Of a DNA stretch of 64,000 nucleotides, positions 49,467 through 60,404 are shown one piece after another. This stretch comes from Chrysomallon squamiferum (taxonomy: Eukaryota; Mollusca; Gastropoda; Neomphalida; Peltospiridae). The notes below the pieces were generated by a model. The model saw only the letters and a list, made by a program, of their open reading frames with translations, did no database searches and was not told where the DNA came from. Each line of letters begins with the position of its first letter. Position 1 is the stretch's first letter. The stretch covers positions 32,124,022 to 32,188,021 of the forward strand of contig CM022665.1 of NCBI GenBank assembly GCA_012295275.1, written 5' to 3'. A program made the translations under genes and the position numbers.

Positions 49467-50502
49467 TACATACGTGTCTATGAATGTACGAATATATGTA
49501 TGCTTAAACAAGCATACCAATATGTGTCTCTTTACATGATTTATAAAAAGAAAAAAGAACTGAATGTGTCAGATAATTGAATAGAAATATTAAATTTTAT
49601 TACCTCTCAGATATTGTTATTATTATTTTTTTTTAAATTCTACTTCATTTACAGTAATTATAAAATAATTATGAAATATTCGATATATATTTAACATTAT
49701 TTCATCTTACTAAAATATATTTCGCAAATAATCACAACTGTTATCTGCTATTCCAAAATACTGACATCTTAATTATAAAATAGGTTCTATATATTGATGA
49801 ATCAAATCATGTTACAAATACTGTTGGTGCTGACTATTGATCTGGTATTCATTAAGAACGTACAAGAGTAAATAAATGTAAATCTGAAAGAATGTAAATG
49901 AATAAACCCACCACAGCAGTGAACAGTTCCCACACCTTGTCAATCACAAGAGTGCACGTACCAAGTCTTTTCATTCATGTACGTGCAAAACCGAAGAACC
50001 TGCTGAGGAAACCATGCCGGTAAATGATCTTTTAACAACGTTATCCAAGGCTTTCAGTTTTTCATGTCGTCTGTAATCACTTTAGCTTTTGGCACGACAA
50101 ATATTTAACAGATGTCGACAACCGCTTTATGTCTGTCGTAATTTACTAACATGATATTATTGTTTTGAACAAACATTTTCTTTTAGCTTAATGCGTTATT
50201 ACACAAGACAAAATCAGACTACGAATATTATCGATTTTCAACTGAATGCCTTGCTTATTTTTCTTTTTCCTTTTTACCTTATAATGAGATTTTTCGGCTA
50301 ACGTTCAGAAAATAACATTGACGGATGTCTTCCCACTTAGTACAATTCTGGGGAAGAGCAGAATATAATGTCCCTGGAGGAATCGTTCTCTTGAATATTG
50401 TAAAATATAAAAGAAATTGTTGAGGCGTGCTAGTTATTTTCATTATAATATATGTCACAATGAAATAACGTTTTAATAAAGGTTGTATGATTTGAATCGC
50501 AT

Positions 50503-50576
<74 letters not shown>

Positions 50577-51956
50577 AAAGCTCGTCTCCACTTCTAGTTA
50601 TTGTACCCAAAACTTCAGCTTCCCAGGCAGACTTAATACAAATCTTAATAATTTGGCAGTTTGGATGAAATATAAATTGCTTACAACGACATCGCGGCAG
50701 TACTAAAATTACCCCTGTTTCATAAACACTGTTAGTGTATAATCTCAGATTTAGTATTGATTCATATCAAATGGTTTGGACTCGGTGCTAGTCAAAAGCC
50801 CTCATAACCCGAGCAAAATTTATCCATCATTCTTTGGTAGCAAAAAACAGAGGAAATGAAATGTCAATAGCCTAATAATATTGCACAAAGTGGTTTTCGT
50901 CATGGATTGCTATACCCTTTTATACTGAAGAAAGTAACTAGCTGTACGTAACAACGTAGAATTCCGTTTAAAGAATAGCTGAGTCGCTGGATAATTGGTC
51001 TTTACGCAGGATATTTTGATGAGATCAAAACTGTGGAAGCAGACTGCGGTCCAAGATGATTAAATTAAATATGAGATTATCTCACTCTTCCAGCAGCCAA
51101 AGTTTTACTTGTATTCCATTACAGTCTGATGTAATAACGACGTTGTTTGAACCTACGAAACAGAAAATGATTAAATTATATTTGGGATTATGTCACATTT
51201 CCCTCAAGTTCCAAGATGCACAAATCATGTATAAGACACTGATGAACACCGATTAAGCAGTTACTAAATTTCGTACTAAATCTTCTTAAAACAGAATGAA
51301 AAAAATAAAATATATTTGACAGAGTAATTACAGGTTTCTGTAGATGATAAATATTAATGTTTTAAAAGACATGACTGAAAAATAAATTCAACAACTAGAA
51401 ATATTAATAGAGAATATACAATAACTTTTAGTGATAGAAAACAACAACGAATAAAAAAAAAATTTTAAAAGAAAAAGTAAGAAGGTATGAAAGATAAAAT
51501 TCCTTTTTACTTCTTTTTTTCATATATATATATATATATATAAATGTAGAGGAATCGAAGTTTTTTAAATCAAATGTAATAAAAATAAAAATGAAGAAGA
51601 AGAACAAGTAAACAGCAGACAAAAGTAGAGAAAGAAGAAAAAGTCTTCGTTTCAATATTTTTGTGAAATCCAGCTAGTAACAAGTTTTCGTGATGAAAAT
51701 ATCCAAAGGCTATATTGGCAGAAATTCCGTTGTTGTATTGACAATGTGCTAAATGAATGTGAAGCTAATGCATCAACTGAATTTGATGGTATATGAAAAC
51801 TGCCGAGATATCTCGAATATTCGACTACGATGTTGGTAGTGGTTGTTGATTTGGTATTCATTTAATATACATGTACCATATATATCTCATCTATAATCTT
51901 CTATAAGACGAAAAGGAATTGGGCAGATGTTTGTAGGATATAGACACATAGGACGT

Positions 51957-52046
<90 letters not shown>

Positions 52047-54457
52047 ATTAAGTATTATGCCTTGCTTGTCAATATGCTGTTTTTCATTACCTTCATAAAA
52101 ATAATAATAATAATTAATAAATAAACAACAAATTCCTCAGTGACTAGAATAACTGAATGTTTTGTTATTCATGTTATATTGTTGACAAGCTTTCAGATTT
52201 GCTGTCTGTCTGTGTATTAAAATACCGTATCCGGATCATATACTCTTTGTTGCTCAAGAACTTGTCATTCGACAGTTCTCCATGTAAATTTACTCTTAGT
52301 TTTAGCAAACCAAAACGTCTCAATCCGGATATGCTGAAAAATATAGCTGTCCGAATCAAAACGTATTTAGTGCTTCAGATCTTGACAAAGGACTTTTTCT
52401 ATACCTTTAGCAGTTTTATTTTTAGATGTTTATCAGTTACATTTCTTCGAAACCACTAACAGTTTTAGCCTGAAGTGAAAAATCGTAGCTCACGTAATTA
52501 TCGTGATGGTGTATACATAGCAGATTATCAGAATAGTGTTATTAACCCGTGTAACGTCGAAACTGAGGATTGTAAAAAAAAAAAAAAAAAAATCTATCAA
52601 ACAACGTTATAAAGGTCATGTCTAGAAAATGCCTAACAAATAACCGACCAGACAGAACACTAAACTTTTGTATGTAATCATAATTAGCTGAATACAGCTC
52701 TTTGAATTTAAGAATATGGGCGACATTGGTCAACATCTATACTCATTTCCGAAATGTGTAGATAACCAGGCATACATCTATAACGTAATAGGAATCATAT
52801 GTTTCTATAGCAACTGTTAATTTCCATGGAGTATCATGCTATGGTGCAGACGTCCGTGTCGTTTTCAGACGGTTTCCGCCAGCTTAAACTGTCATATATT
52901 GTACTTGCAGGAATCTGCATGATATCTCCAAGCAAAATTACAATAGTAAAACAACAGCAAGGTTTTTCGTAGCTGGTCTTAATAAATGACCTTGAAGAGA
53001 ATAATTTTCAGTTGCTTAATGCAATGAAATTTGTTCTTAACAAACTATGAAATAACTGTTAATTGTCTAATAATGGTTATTTGAAATTTTGACTAATATT
53101 CACTATTTGTTCTTGTAAGAAAATGTAATTTGATCAGTGTAGGATTCAGCGTAATAAAGAGTTCGCCTTTACTGTATAGAACAGGCCTAGTTTCTGTAAA
53201 ATTTACTTTTTATAGTATTTCTTTGACCATTATTATTATTAATAGAAATATTCTTGGCTTTTGGGGGGTTTAAAATTTCTTTTGTCTTGGTTTACTGTTC
53301 GAATGAAACTCTGAATCTGTGAAGTATATGATTTATCATCAAAGCTGCATTTAGTGACCTGTTTCTTGGATACCTTAACTTATTGGTAAAATAAAGAATC
53401 CAGAGCTTGGAAATGCGATTTACATAGAAATTAAAAATACAACAACAATGTAAAAAAAAAAAATAAAAAAAAAAAGCACTTTCAGGAAAATCAAAAATGA
53501 AAACCAGTACATCTGTAGCTTGAAAAATATAAACTAATGTATTAAAAACTCGCTGGACATTGTTCAGTTATTAAATATCGTATTTTTGTTTTTCAGTTAG
53601 ACGCCAGTCCGAGACTATTTATGTGTTTTAACAAAACAGTAAGCAGAGAAAACTGCTTTAATTACTTTTTCACTGTGTGAGAAAATAACCCAGTATAAAC
53701 TGATTATAAAGTAACTGATGTGGCAGTAATGTTTTATAATTAATTCATTTGTAACCATTGTATATTACGTTACTATTTTTTCATACACTGCTTTGCAAAA
53801 TAACATGATGTTTTAATTATGATAATGGAAGTAAAAACAACAATATCGTTGCATTAAATCTATGCTTAAAATATTTTAGATATTTCTTTTATGGAACAAA
53901 ATGACTAAAATTGCATCTCTGTAAGCCTTAGGGTAGATTTTCACGTCTACAACAATATAATTATCCACGGATACTAACTGCGATTCAGAACACTAATTAA
54001 TAAATCGATCTTTCAGAAATAAATATAATTGTATAATACTGTGCTAACAGCTATAACTGTGTTTTACACTGTACACCTAAATCTCCATTCATTACAGTCA
54101 CTGATTTGTGAATACGAACGAACGTCTCTTTTACAGAACGTCATTCACTCTCTCCTTTCCTTTGTATTTTTCTCTCTGTCTCTGCTCCTCACCCTCAGTC
54201 TGTTTACCTGTCTGTATCTCTGTCAGTCTGTCTGTCTGTCATTCAGCACAGGCAGTAAAATTAATTTTAGTGCATTAGATAATACAAATAAAAATCAGCA
54301 GAATTTATACACATTTATTTACATTTTGTAACTATCGGTTATTAGGCATGGCATTAGTGACTTTTCTTAATAATGGTATTTAATGAAATCTGTAAACATG
54401 TTATGGACTACCCCGAGTTTTTATAATTAGCAACAAAGGATTTTTTAATGATCATTT

Positions 54458-54555
<98 letters not shown>

Positions 54556-57217
54556 CAGTCGATCCTACATCACTGACTTCTCTGCTTAAGATCTGTGTTA
54601 TCAGATAAATAAAATTAATACTGTATATGTTAAATTCGATTCGAAATATTTTATAACTTAAAGCTGACTTTTTGTTTTCAGTGTGCTTTTTTCGATCGTT
54701 GGAATCGGCGCCACTTTTCGATGGATTCTTTCAGCGGAATCACCGTCAGCCAATATCGAATCGGTGTGCACGGCATCGTCAAAAGAAGGGTGCCCTTGGC
54801 AACACGTTTTATCAGATCTTGCCAATCGCCTGCAGCTCCTGGAAATGGCTTTTAAGGAACAAGTGATTGCGCGCGAATTCATCGCTAAAGAAGTAATCAA
54901 CCAATCAGACGTGAACTCTCAGCTGAACCAGAAGTTAGAACTTTTTCTAGAAAAAATGGAATATTTGGCCAACAAGTATCGTGTTTTAGAGATACGCATT
55001 GAAGAGGTGACTGCCAGAATTCATTCAGATGGTAAGAGACCCGTTGATTTTGTTATTTTTGTTATTGTTTTTCTTGTTGTTGCTGTAAATAGCAGTGGAC
55101 AAAGCTATAGTATATATATATTTATTTATTTATTTATTTATTCATTTATTTATTTATTGCAGTGAAAGATGTGATCTACTTTTTAAAGTGAAAAATTACT
55201 TGTGGAGAGAGAGGTAAAGAAGACATTTCAGATAATATATTTTTTTCATATTTTTTGTTTCAGAATCTCTTGGTTTTCTTGTTTTGGTGCTTATCATGAT
55301 AGAAATAATGGTACGGCTGGAACCAAAAGTTAGGAGGCTTGTATTGCCTTGGCGAACACCACCACCAAAAGAGAATGAGGAAAAACCAGTGGATTTGCCA
55401 CAGGAACAAAATATTTCAACCATGTCAAAGGTTTGTAAAAACAATGGAAAAATTTCAAGTTTAATTCACAAAATAGAATAAAAGATAATTATATCGATGT
55501 TATTTCTAAAATTGAGACAGAATAACTAAAGCTGTAACAAATTTTAATTTACATTTCTGTGGTTTTGTTTTAATGATAGAAAATAGTACTATAGGGTCAT
55601 TCCGTGTCAAATCACCCAATGGTTTAAACCTGACCGTCTCAGATTTTTATGAAACTTATGATCCCACAGTACCAAATCTGAAATTTTAGCCCAATCAGAC
55701 CAGTGGTGTGGGAGATACAGCCAACCGAATTTTGAGATTTTTGCCAAAAATGGATGTGACCACCAACCTTAGAACCCTCATATCTCAGCAACTACTGGGC
55801 CAATCTTCATAAAATTGGTATTGTTAGAAAGGCAAAATGACAAGGATTCCAAATCTGCCATTTTTGTTTAGTTTGGAAAATATTGGAGTACCTTGACCTT
55901 TTGACCTTTGCTATGACCTTGAAATTGACCGTGTGGATCACGTGATCTTGAGATGACCTTTAATGAAATTTAATCTCCCACATGTTAACTAAAACATATA
56001 AAAGTTTCCTGGGTGTAATATTTTTTGTTTAGCCACAATATAGATTTAAAAAATGCACATACATGAAAATAACACCTTTTCAGCCATTAACATCTGATTA
56101 ACTAAAACCTGAATGATCAATTCTGGATGCTAGGAATCACCATCTCTCTTGATCATTGGGGTGATTTGACACGGAATGACCCTATAGTACTACTAATTAA
56201 AATGTTGAGAAAGACATATTTATTTAGAGCATCCATTTAACAATGAGGTTATTTAAGGGCCATTATCTGATGTAAAATATATAAATACAAACATAGGCAC
56301 ACACAAAAATTGTGATTATTTTATCAAAATATATAACATTATATAGCATTTAACCTTTTTGTTTCTTGTTCCATGTGTACGCACCTTTTCCTTCTTAGTG
56401 TACCCTCACTTAAAGATGTGTTCTGTCGGCATGATTTGAAGTAATGATTTAATAAGTAATGAATATTTATCAGGTCTCAAACAACAGTTCTAAAATTATT
56501 ATTATTTATAATTTAAATGTCATGACAGGACTTATGAATAAGGAACTTCCTACTTGTATTCCTGAGTTATTCTTCCACTAGCATTGGTACACATTCTCAG
56601 AACCTTTGAGAAACCTCTGGACTGGAATTGAAAATTGCTAAAAGGATGCTCTGATGACCATTCATCAAATGAGATCACTAAATAAATTAAAAAAAAAAAT
56701 AATAATACCAAAATAAAAAATAAAGATTAATGTAGTTACCAGCTTTCTGTTATCTATAAAAATTATATTAAAAAGATGTAACAATTATATATTTTATAAA
56801 AAACATGGAAAGGCAATTTTAACTGACTTTACATTACTACAAATCATGGTGTATGGAGGCATCTTTAACAATCTTAAACATTCTTTGTACATCACGGTAT
56901 TGTGTGCATTTAAAATCTAAAGAATTTAGAAATTACTTTCTTATTCTCTTACTTATCAGTTACTAAAAGGAGCAACAACATGAACACAACGTAACTGAGT
57001 ACAAATAAACATATGTAAAGCAGCAATGTCCCTCTCTCAGCACAGGCAAAACAGATAATTTTACTGAATTAGAAAAAGAAAAATCAGAAGAATTTTTGCA
57101 CATTTATTTCCATTTTGTAACTAACGTACAAGCTATCAGCCATTTCAGGAAACATCTACCAGCTAATCTCTTTCTTCATCTGTTTCTAAAGATTATTATA
57201 ATTTTGAAGTCACCAAA

Positions 57218-57258
<41 letters not shown>

Positions 57259-60200
57259 ATCTTTTTTAACCTTCAAACTGATAACATCACAAATAATAAT
57301 TTCTGTATTACTTAACTTTCTTGTTTTACATAATAACAAGACCTATATCATTCCATGGGGGTTGGGTGGGTGAAATTCATATTGTCAAACTAACTTAATT
57401 CAGCTAATTTATATGTATATTTGTAAATCCCATGCTGAAATTCATACTCAGAAATATTGTCTCATAATGACATCTTTTGAGGCCAGTGAGGATTACTTGA
57501 AATCATTATTCCATTGCTTTTAAAGGGAAATGATTATCCTAGTCAACTTTTTCACTAACAACATGTTTCAGGAATTACAAATTAATTTATCTTGTAGGAA
57601 ATTTCTAGAGACATATATATGGTAAAAACAAATTACAGATAAAGTAAGAGAAAAATAGCACATAAATAATTTGAAAAAGGATAAATTGGTGTTAAATTCT
57701 TGCTTATTTCAGTTTTTCCATTAACTTTTAAAAATTAACAAGTCTGAGATTTTCTGACGATAGAGTGATGAGGAACATTTTGGATAATTATAAGCAATTA
57801 TAAACTGTTCAAATGTCAGCTCTTTATAAGAATAAAAAAATGAGTCAAATAATCACATGGCCTCTGTAAATCCAAGAAGAATAACCTAATGTCATACATC
57901 CTATCACTATATGAACCTTAGATGCAGCTGTGTTTAAGATGTGAATTACCTCATAATAAGATATCATAATGCTAAAAATTTCTTTTCTTGAAATAAGTAA
58001 AAGTAAAAAAGCTAATAAAATTAACTAATTGAGAATACGAAAAGGAATGAGATATAAACAGTTAATTTCTTCTTCATTTTTTAATGGATATAAGAATAAA
58101 AATAAATACAACAATAATAAAAAATGGGGTGTAAAAGAAAATATCCGCATAAATATAATTTTAAATAATTGTATGATTTACAGATGTCCTTGTTAGTATC
58201 TGGCTTGCTGAGACGGAAGTGTGCTGTTTTGCCACTGAATGGTCATTTACAAGACCATTTAGTGACAAGAAAATCATCTAATTCTTCCAATGTGACTGAC
58301 CCAGGCCGCAGGTCCCGTATAGCAGTAGGTCATATTGTGTCCTAGTTTAGAATTCAAGTGCATGAACAAAACAGACTTATAATTCTTCAGAGCTCTTTTT
58401 CAAGGCCACATTATGATTTTTTTGTTGTTGTTTTTTTTTGTTTTTTTTTACACTGCAAAATTTCAAATTATGTTTAGTTGCTTACGAGTTACATATTCGG
58501 TTGCTTATTACCGTATATAGTAAAGCATTTATTTATTTCAGCCACATTTAATTAATACTCATCATTTCATGCCATTTGATTCCGAAGTTTAATTCATGAT
58601 GCACAGGCCTATGGTGCACAAATCAAGCCAACAAAGCTGTTTCTTGCTGTAATGGCTGAACAATTTAATATAACTTATTTATCAACTTTGTTAGCTTTAA
58701 TAACCTCTGTTATTTTTCGGAAGTTCCAGATGGAATAATATAATTCTAAAACTAAATTTAAAAATATTAAATCCTTTTTTCTAAACATGATGCAGTATAC
58801 TGACATGAATATTCATAAGTTGTTTTTTCATGGCAATTGCATCATACAGTAGAAATGGCATTACAGCATAGGAAATTCGTGATTTGCATGCATCTTCTGT
58901 CAAACCAAAACAAACTACTTGATGCAAAAATGAATTATTCTTGTAATTGGTTTTAAAAAGTTCGAACAAGGTTTTAAAATTTTCTACGGTGATAAAATAA
59001 CCCACATATACACTTTTTCTTCTTTCAGTGTTAGAGAAACATCTAATAATCTTTTGTTCTTTTAGTATAGGTTATCATTTTATTTATTTATTTATTATTT
59101 TTTAAATTTATGTCTTTTCTTTGTATTTATCTTAGTTCTAAATCCCAAAGTTGAAGTATCCTTTGTGCTTTTTTGTTTCTGTTTTAATTTATTTTGCATG
59201 CTAATTTTTCTGATAACATTTATTGGGCTGCAATACATTTTTTAATTTTATGTTTTGTAAAATACTTTTTTGTTTGTTTTTTGTTCCATTGTAGTTTTCT
59301 TTTAATGGTAGTTTGTCTATAAGCAACAAAACCAGGTTTAAGCATAAGACTGTTAAACACCCCCCCAAAAACCCAATATATATATAATAATTTGGATTGA
59401 TAATATAAATCATATAAATCTAACATTTTAAAATTATTTCATACACCATACAGATCAGTTTTAGTTAAAGAAAACAATAAAATGGGTGAGAAATAACAAC
59501 AACAACAACAATAAAAAAAATATATAAGTAGTAAAACTGAGACATATTTCTAGAGTGAAACTTTGATAATTTACTAATATCTGAAATAAAACAGAAGTGG
59601 GATTGCAATTTCTTACAACTTTGAAATAATGTTGTCTTATAATGCAGAATGGAGTAAACTATTCACCTAAGCATGGAATCTCTCTTCGACCTGAGCTCTG
59701 TGTGATTCTGTTTAAAAAGGAAAACAACATCGCCTCGTCGCTTGTAGATGGAATACTAAGACATCTAGACGATGGCAAATTATCAGAGCGATCACACTAC
59801 ACAATTGAAGGGAATGAAACACTGCGACAAATCCCAAGAGTAAAACTGTATTTAGTAATATCTGAAATGGAAGAAAAGTGTGGTCATAGTTTTTTACGAC
59901 TACAAGATGTTGAACTACACACCTCAGCAATTCGCTTCATGAAATCTTTAGGAGGTAATTAACAATTTATATATATTGTATGTCTGACATGAATGTGCAT
60001 GTCAGCATGTGTGTATGTGTGTGTGTATGCATATATTTATGACTGCATATACATGTGTATACAGTGCATAATGTACAACTTTGCAGGAATAGATGGAAGT
60101 GAAATGCTTTCCTTTTGTATTGACTTATTATTACTGTGAACTGTAAGCAAAGTAATGAATTTATTTATTTATTTTTCCAGCAGGCATAATCCTGGTCATG

Positions 60201-60404
60201 ACAAATGATGAAGGATCTAAAAAGCTGACAGCTCATTCTATGTATAATACCAGCTTAAAACTTGTCCAATCACATGAAGTTTTACAAGAACTAGCATCCA
60301 ATGGACGTGTATTTAGCATGTGGCGGGAACTGACTTCACATCAGTTAAGCCATCTGAGAAAGATTGTAAAATCAGTGTTAACTGTGAAACCTTCAACCCG
60401 CTGA
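47938..60404 (+). CDS. two-pass membrane coiled-coil protein with an unrecognised C-terminal domain
   Basis: I assembled six exons (47938-48035, 54682-55031, 55264-55430, 58184-58324, 59648-59954, 60181-60404) into a continuous 428-aa frame; all borders are GT-AG and phases agree. TM1 is at about 29-48, built across the first splice junction (ALKLIC + VLFSIVGIGATFRWIL). Residues 49-150 contain C62 and C70, an NQS sequon and a long coiled coil (about 76-146: LANRLQLLEMAFKEQVIARE and on to RVLEIRIEEVTARIH). TM2 is at about 151-166 (SLGFLVLVLIMIEIMV). Then come a basic/Pro segment (RRLVLPWRTPPP), a low-complexity linker to about 265, and a C-terminal domain (about 265-422). That domain alternates apparent strands (ELCVILF, VKLYLVIS, GIILVMTND) and helices, and could be an alpha/beta fold of TIR-like or Rossmann-like type. 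I recognise no named family. Inferred topology: both termini on the same side, coiled coil on the other. The first exon is linked by phase, TM completion and CpG context, not by transcript evidence. Confidence 0.75.
48495..48538. repeat. 11-bp perfect inverted repeat
   Basis: AAAATCGTTGA (48,495-48,505) and TCAACGATTTT (48,528-48,538), with a 22-nt loop. It stands out because it contains CpG in both arms. Confidence 0.8.
49394..49465. repeat. (CT)n microsatellite, about 36 units
   Basis: Perfect CT tract inside intron 1 of the two-TM gene. Confidence 0.95.
50505..50576. repeat. (CT)n microsatellite, about 36 units
   Basis: CT tract with a single interruption near its 3' end, in the same orientation as the tract 1.1 kb to its left. 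Confidence 0.95.
51959..52041. repeat. (GA)n microsatellite, about 41 units
   Basis: Perfect GA tract, complementary to the two CT tracts upstream in the same intron. Confidence 0.95.
54461..54553. repeat. (CA)20(GA)26 compound microsatellite
   Basis: A CA tract joined without a gap to a GA tract, about 130 bp before the exon 2 acceptor of the two-TM gene. Confidence 0.95.
54682..55031 (+). CDS. two-TM gene exon 2: TM1 core and coiled coil (residues 33-149)
   Basis: A 350-bp exon with much higher G+C than its flanks. Encodes VLFSIVGIGATFRWILSAES, then VCTASSKEGCPW and a heptad-rich region. It begins in phase 2 and ends in phase 1 (GATG|GTAAGA). Confidence 0.85.
55116..55158. repeat. (TTTA)n microsatellite
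   Basis: About ten TTTA/ATTT units with one CATT interruption, in the short intron between exons 2 and 3 of the two-TM gene. Confidence 0.85.
55264..55430 (+). CDS. two-TM gene exon 3: TM2 and basic/Pro tail (residues 150-205)
   Basis: Encodes ESLGFLVLVLIMIEIMVRLE followed by KVRRLVLPWRTPPPKENEE. Positive charges follow TM2, consistent with a cytosolic tail by the positive-inside rule. Phase 1 to phase 0; donor AAAG|GTTTGT. Confidence 0.82.
55592..56184. mobile_element. hAT-like non-autonomous element, 593 bp, with 8-bp TSD
   Basis: Termini TAGGGTCATTCCGTGTCAAA and its exact complement are followed by TCACCC. Flanking 8-mers are both TAGTACTA (55,584-55,591 and 56,185-56,192). Ends match YARNG, and the duplication fits the Buster-type hAT target nnnTAnnn. 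Because TAGTACTA is itself palindromic, the outer boundary is slightly ambiguous. There is no transposase ORF. The near-perfect terminal repeats (only one indel in about 26 bp) suggest a younger insertion than the other relics. It sits in intron 3 of the two-TM gene. Confidence 0.8.
55891..55960. promoter_or_regulatory. cluster of nuclear-receptor half-sites inside the hAT-like element
   Basis: TGACCT occurs at 55,894, 55,902, 55,914 and 55,954, and TGACCG at 55,926. The first two form a direct repeat with a 2-bp spacer. TGACCTTGA at 55,914-55,922 is, on the minus strand, TCAAGGTCA, the extended half-site bound by ERR, SF-1 and FTZ-F1-type monomeric receptors. A palindromic GATCACGTGATC (E-box) is at 55,936-55,947. 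Function is not shown. Confidence 0.5.
56193..58183 (+). other. rest of intron 3 of the two-TM gene
   Basis: AT-rich, with (TTA)n at 57,220-57,256. I see no exon. Confidence 0.5.
58184..58324 (+). CDS. two-TM gene exon 4 (residues 206-252)
   Basis: A 141-bp, phase 0-0 exon encoding MSLLVSGLLRRKCAVLPLNG and a Ser/Arg-rich tail ending RRSRIA. Symmetric phase means it could be skipped without a frameshift. The acceptor is TTACAG and the donor GCA|GTAGGT. Its Met could also be an alternative start. Confidence 0.7.
58325..59647 (+). other. intron 4 of the two-TM gene
   Basis: AT-rich, with T-runs near 58,430-58,450. No exon-like ORF. It ends at AATGCAG (59,641-59,647). Confidence 0.5.
59648..59954 (+). 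CDS. two-TM gene exon 5: first part of C-terminal domain (residues 253-354)
   Basis: A 307-bp exon with clear coding composition. Encodes HGISLRPELCVILFKKENN, then a helix (SSLVDGILRHLDDG) and RVKLYLVISEMEEKCG. Phase 0 to phase 1; donor GGAG|GTAATT. Confidence 0.87.
60181..60404 (+). CDS. two-TM gene last exon (residues 355-428)
   Basis: Encodes GIILVMTNDEGSKKLTAHSM, a helical segment and HQLSHLRKIVKSVLTVKPSTR, then TGA at 60,402. The acceptor is a tandem CAGCAG: use of 60,181 or 60,184 as the first base keeps frame and adds or drops one alanine. Confidence 0.87.

Larger units (their letters stand above)
48036..54681 (+). other. intron 1 of the two-TM gene (about 6.6 kb)
   Basis: No internal exon was found. 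The intron holds four long GA/CT dinucleotide tracts, a CA tract and an 11-bp perfect hairpin at 48,495-48,538. The acceptor is TTTTCAG at 54,675-54,681. The extent depends on the exon 1 assignment. Confidence 0.5.

Noticed and set aside
50279-50578. 99-codon minus-strand ORF beginning with (RE)n
   Set aside because: Translation of a GA microsatellite; the remainder has no coding features.
52157-52459. 100-codon plus-strand ORF in intron 1 of the two-TM gene
   Set aside because: No acceptor or donor in register with neighbouring exons and no similarity recognised; treated as chance.
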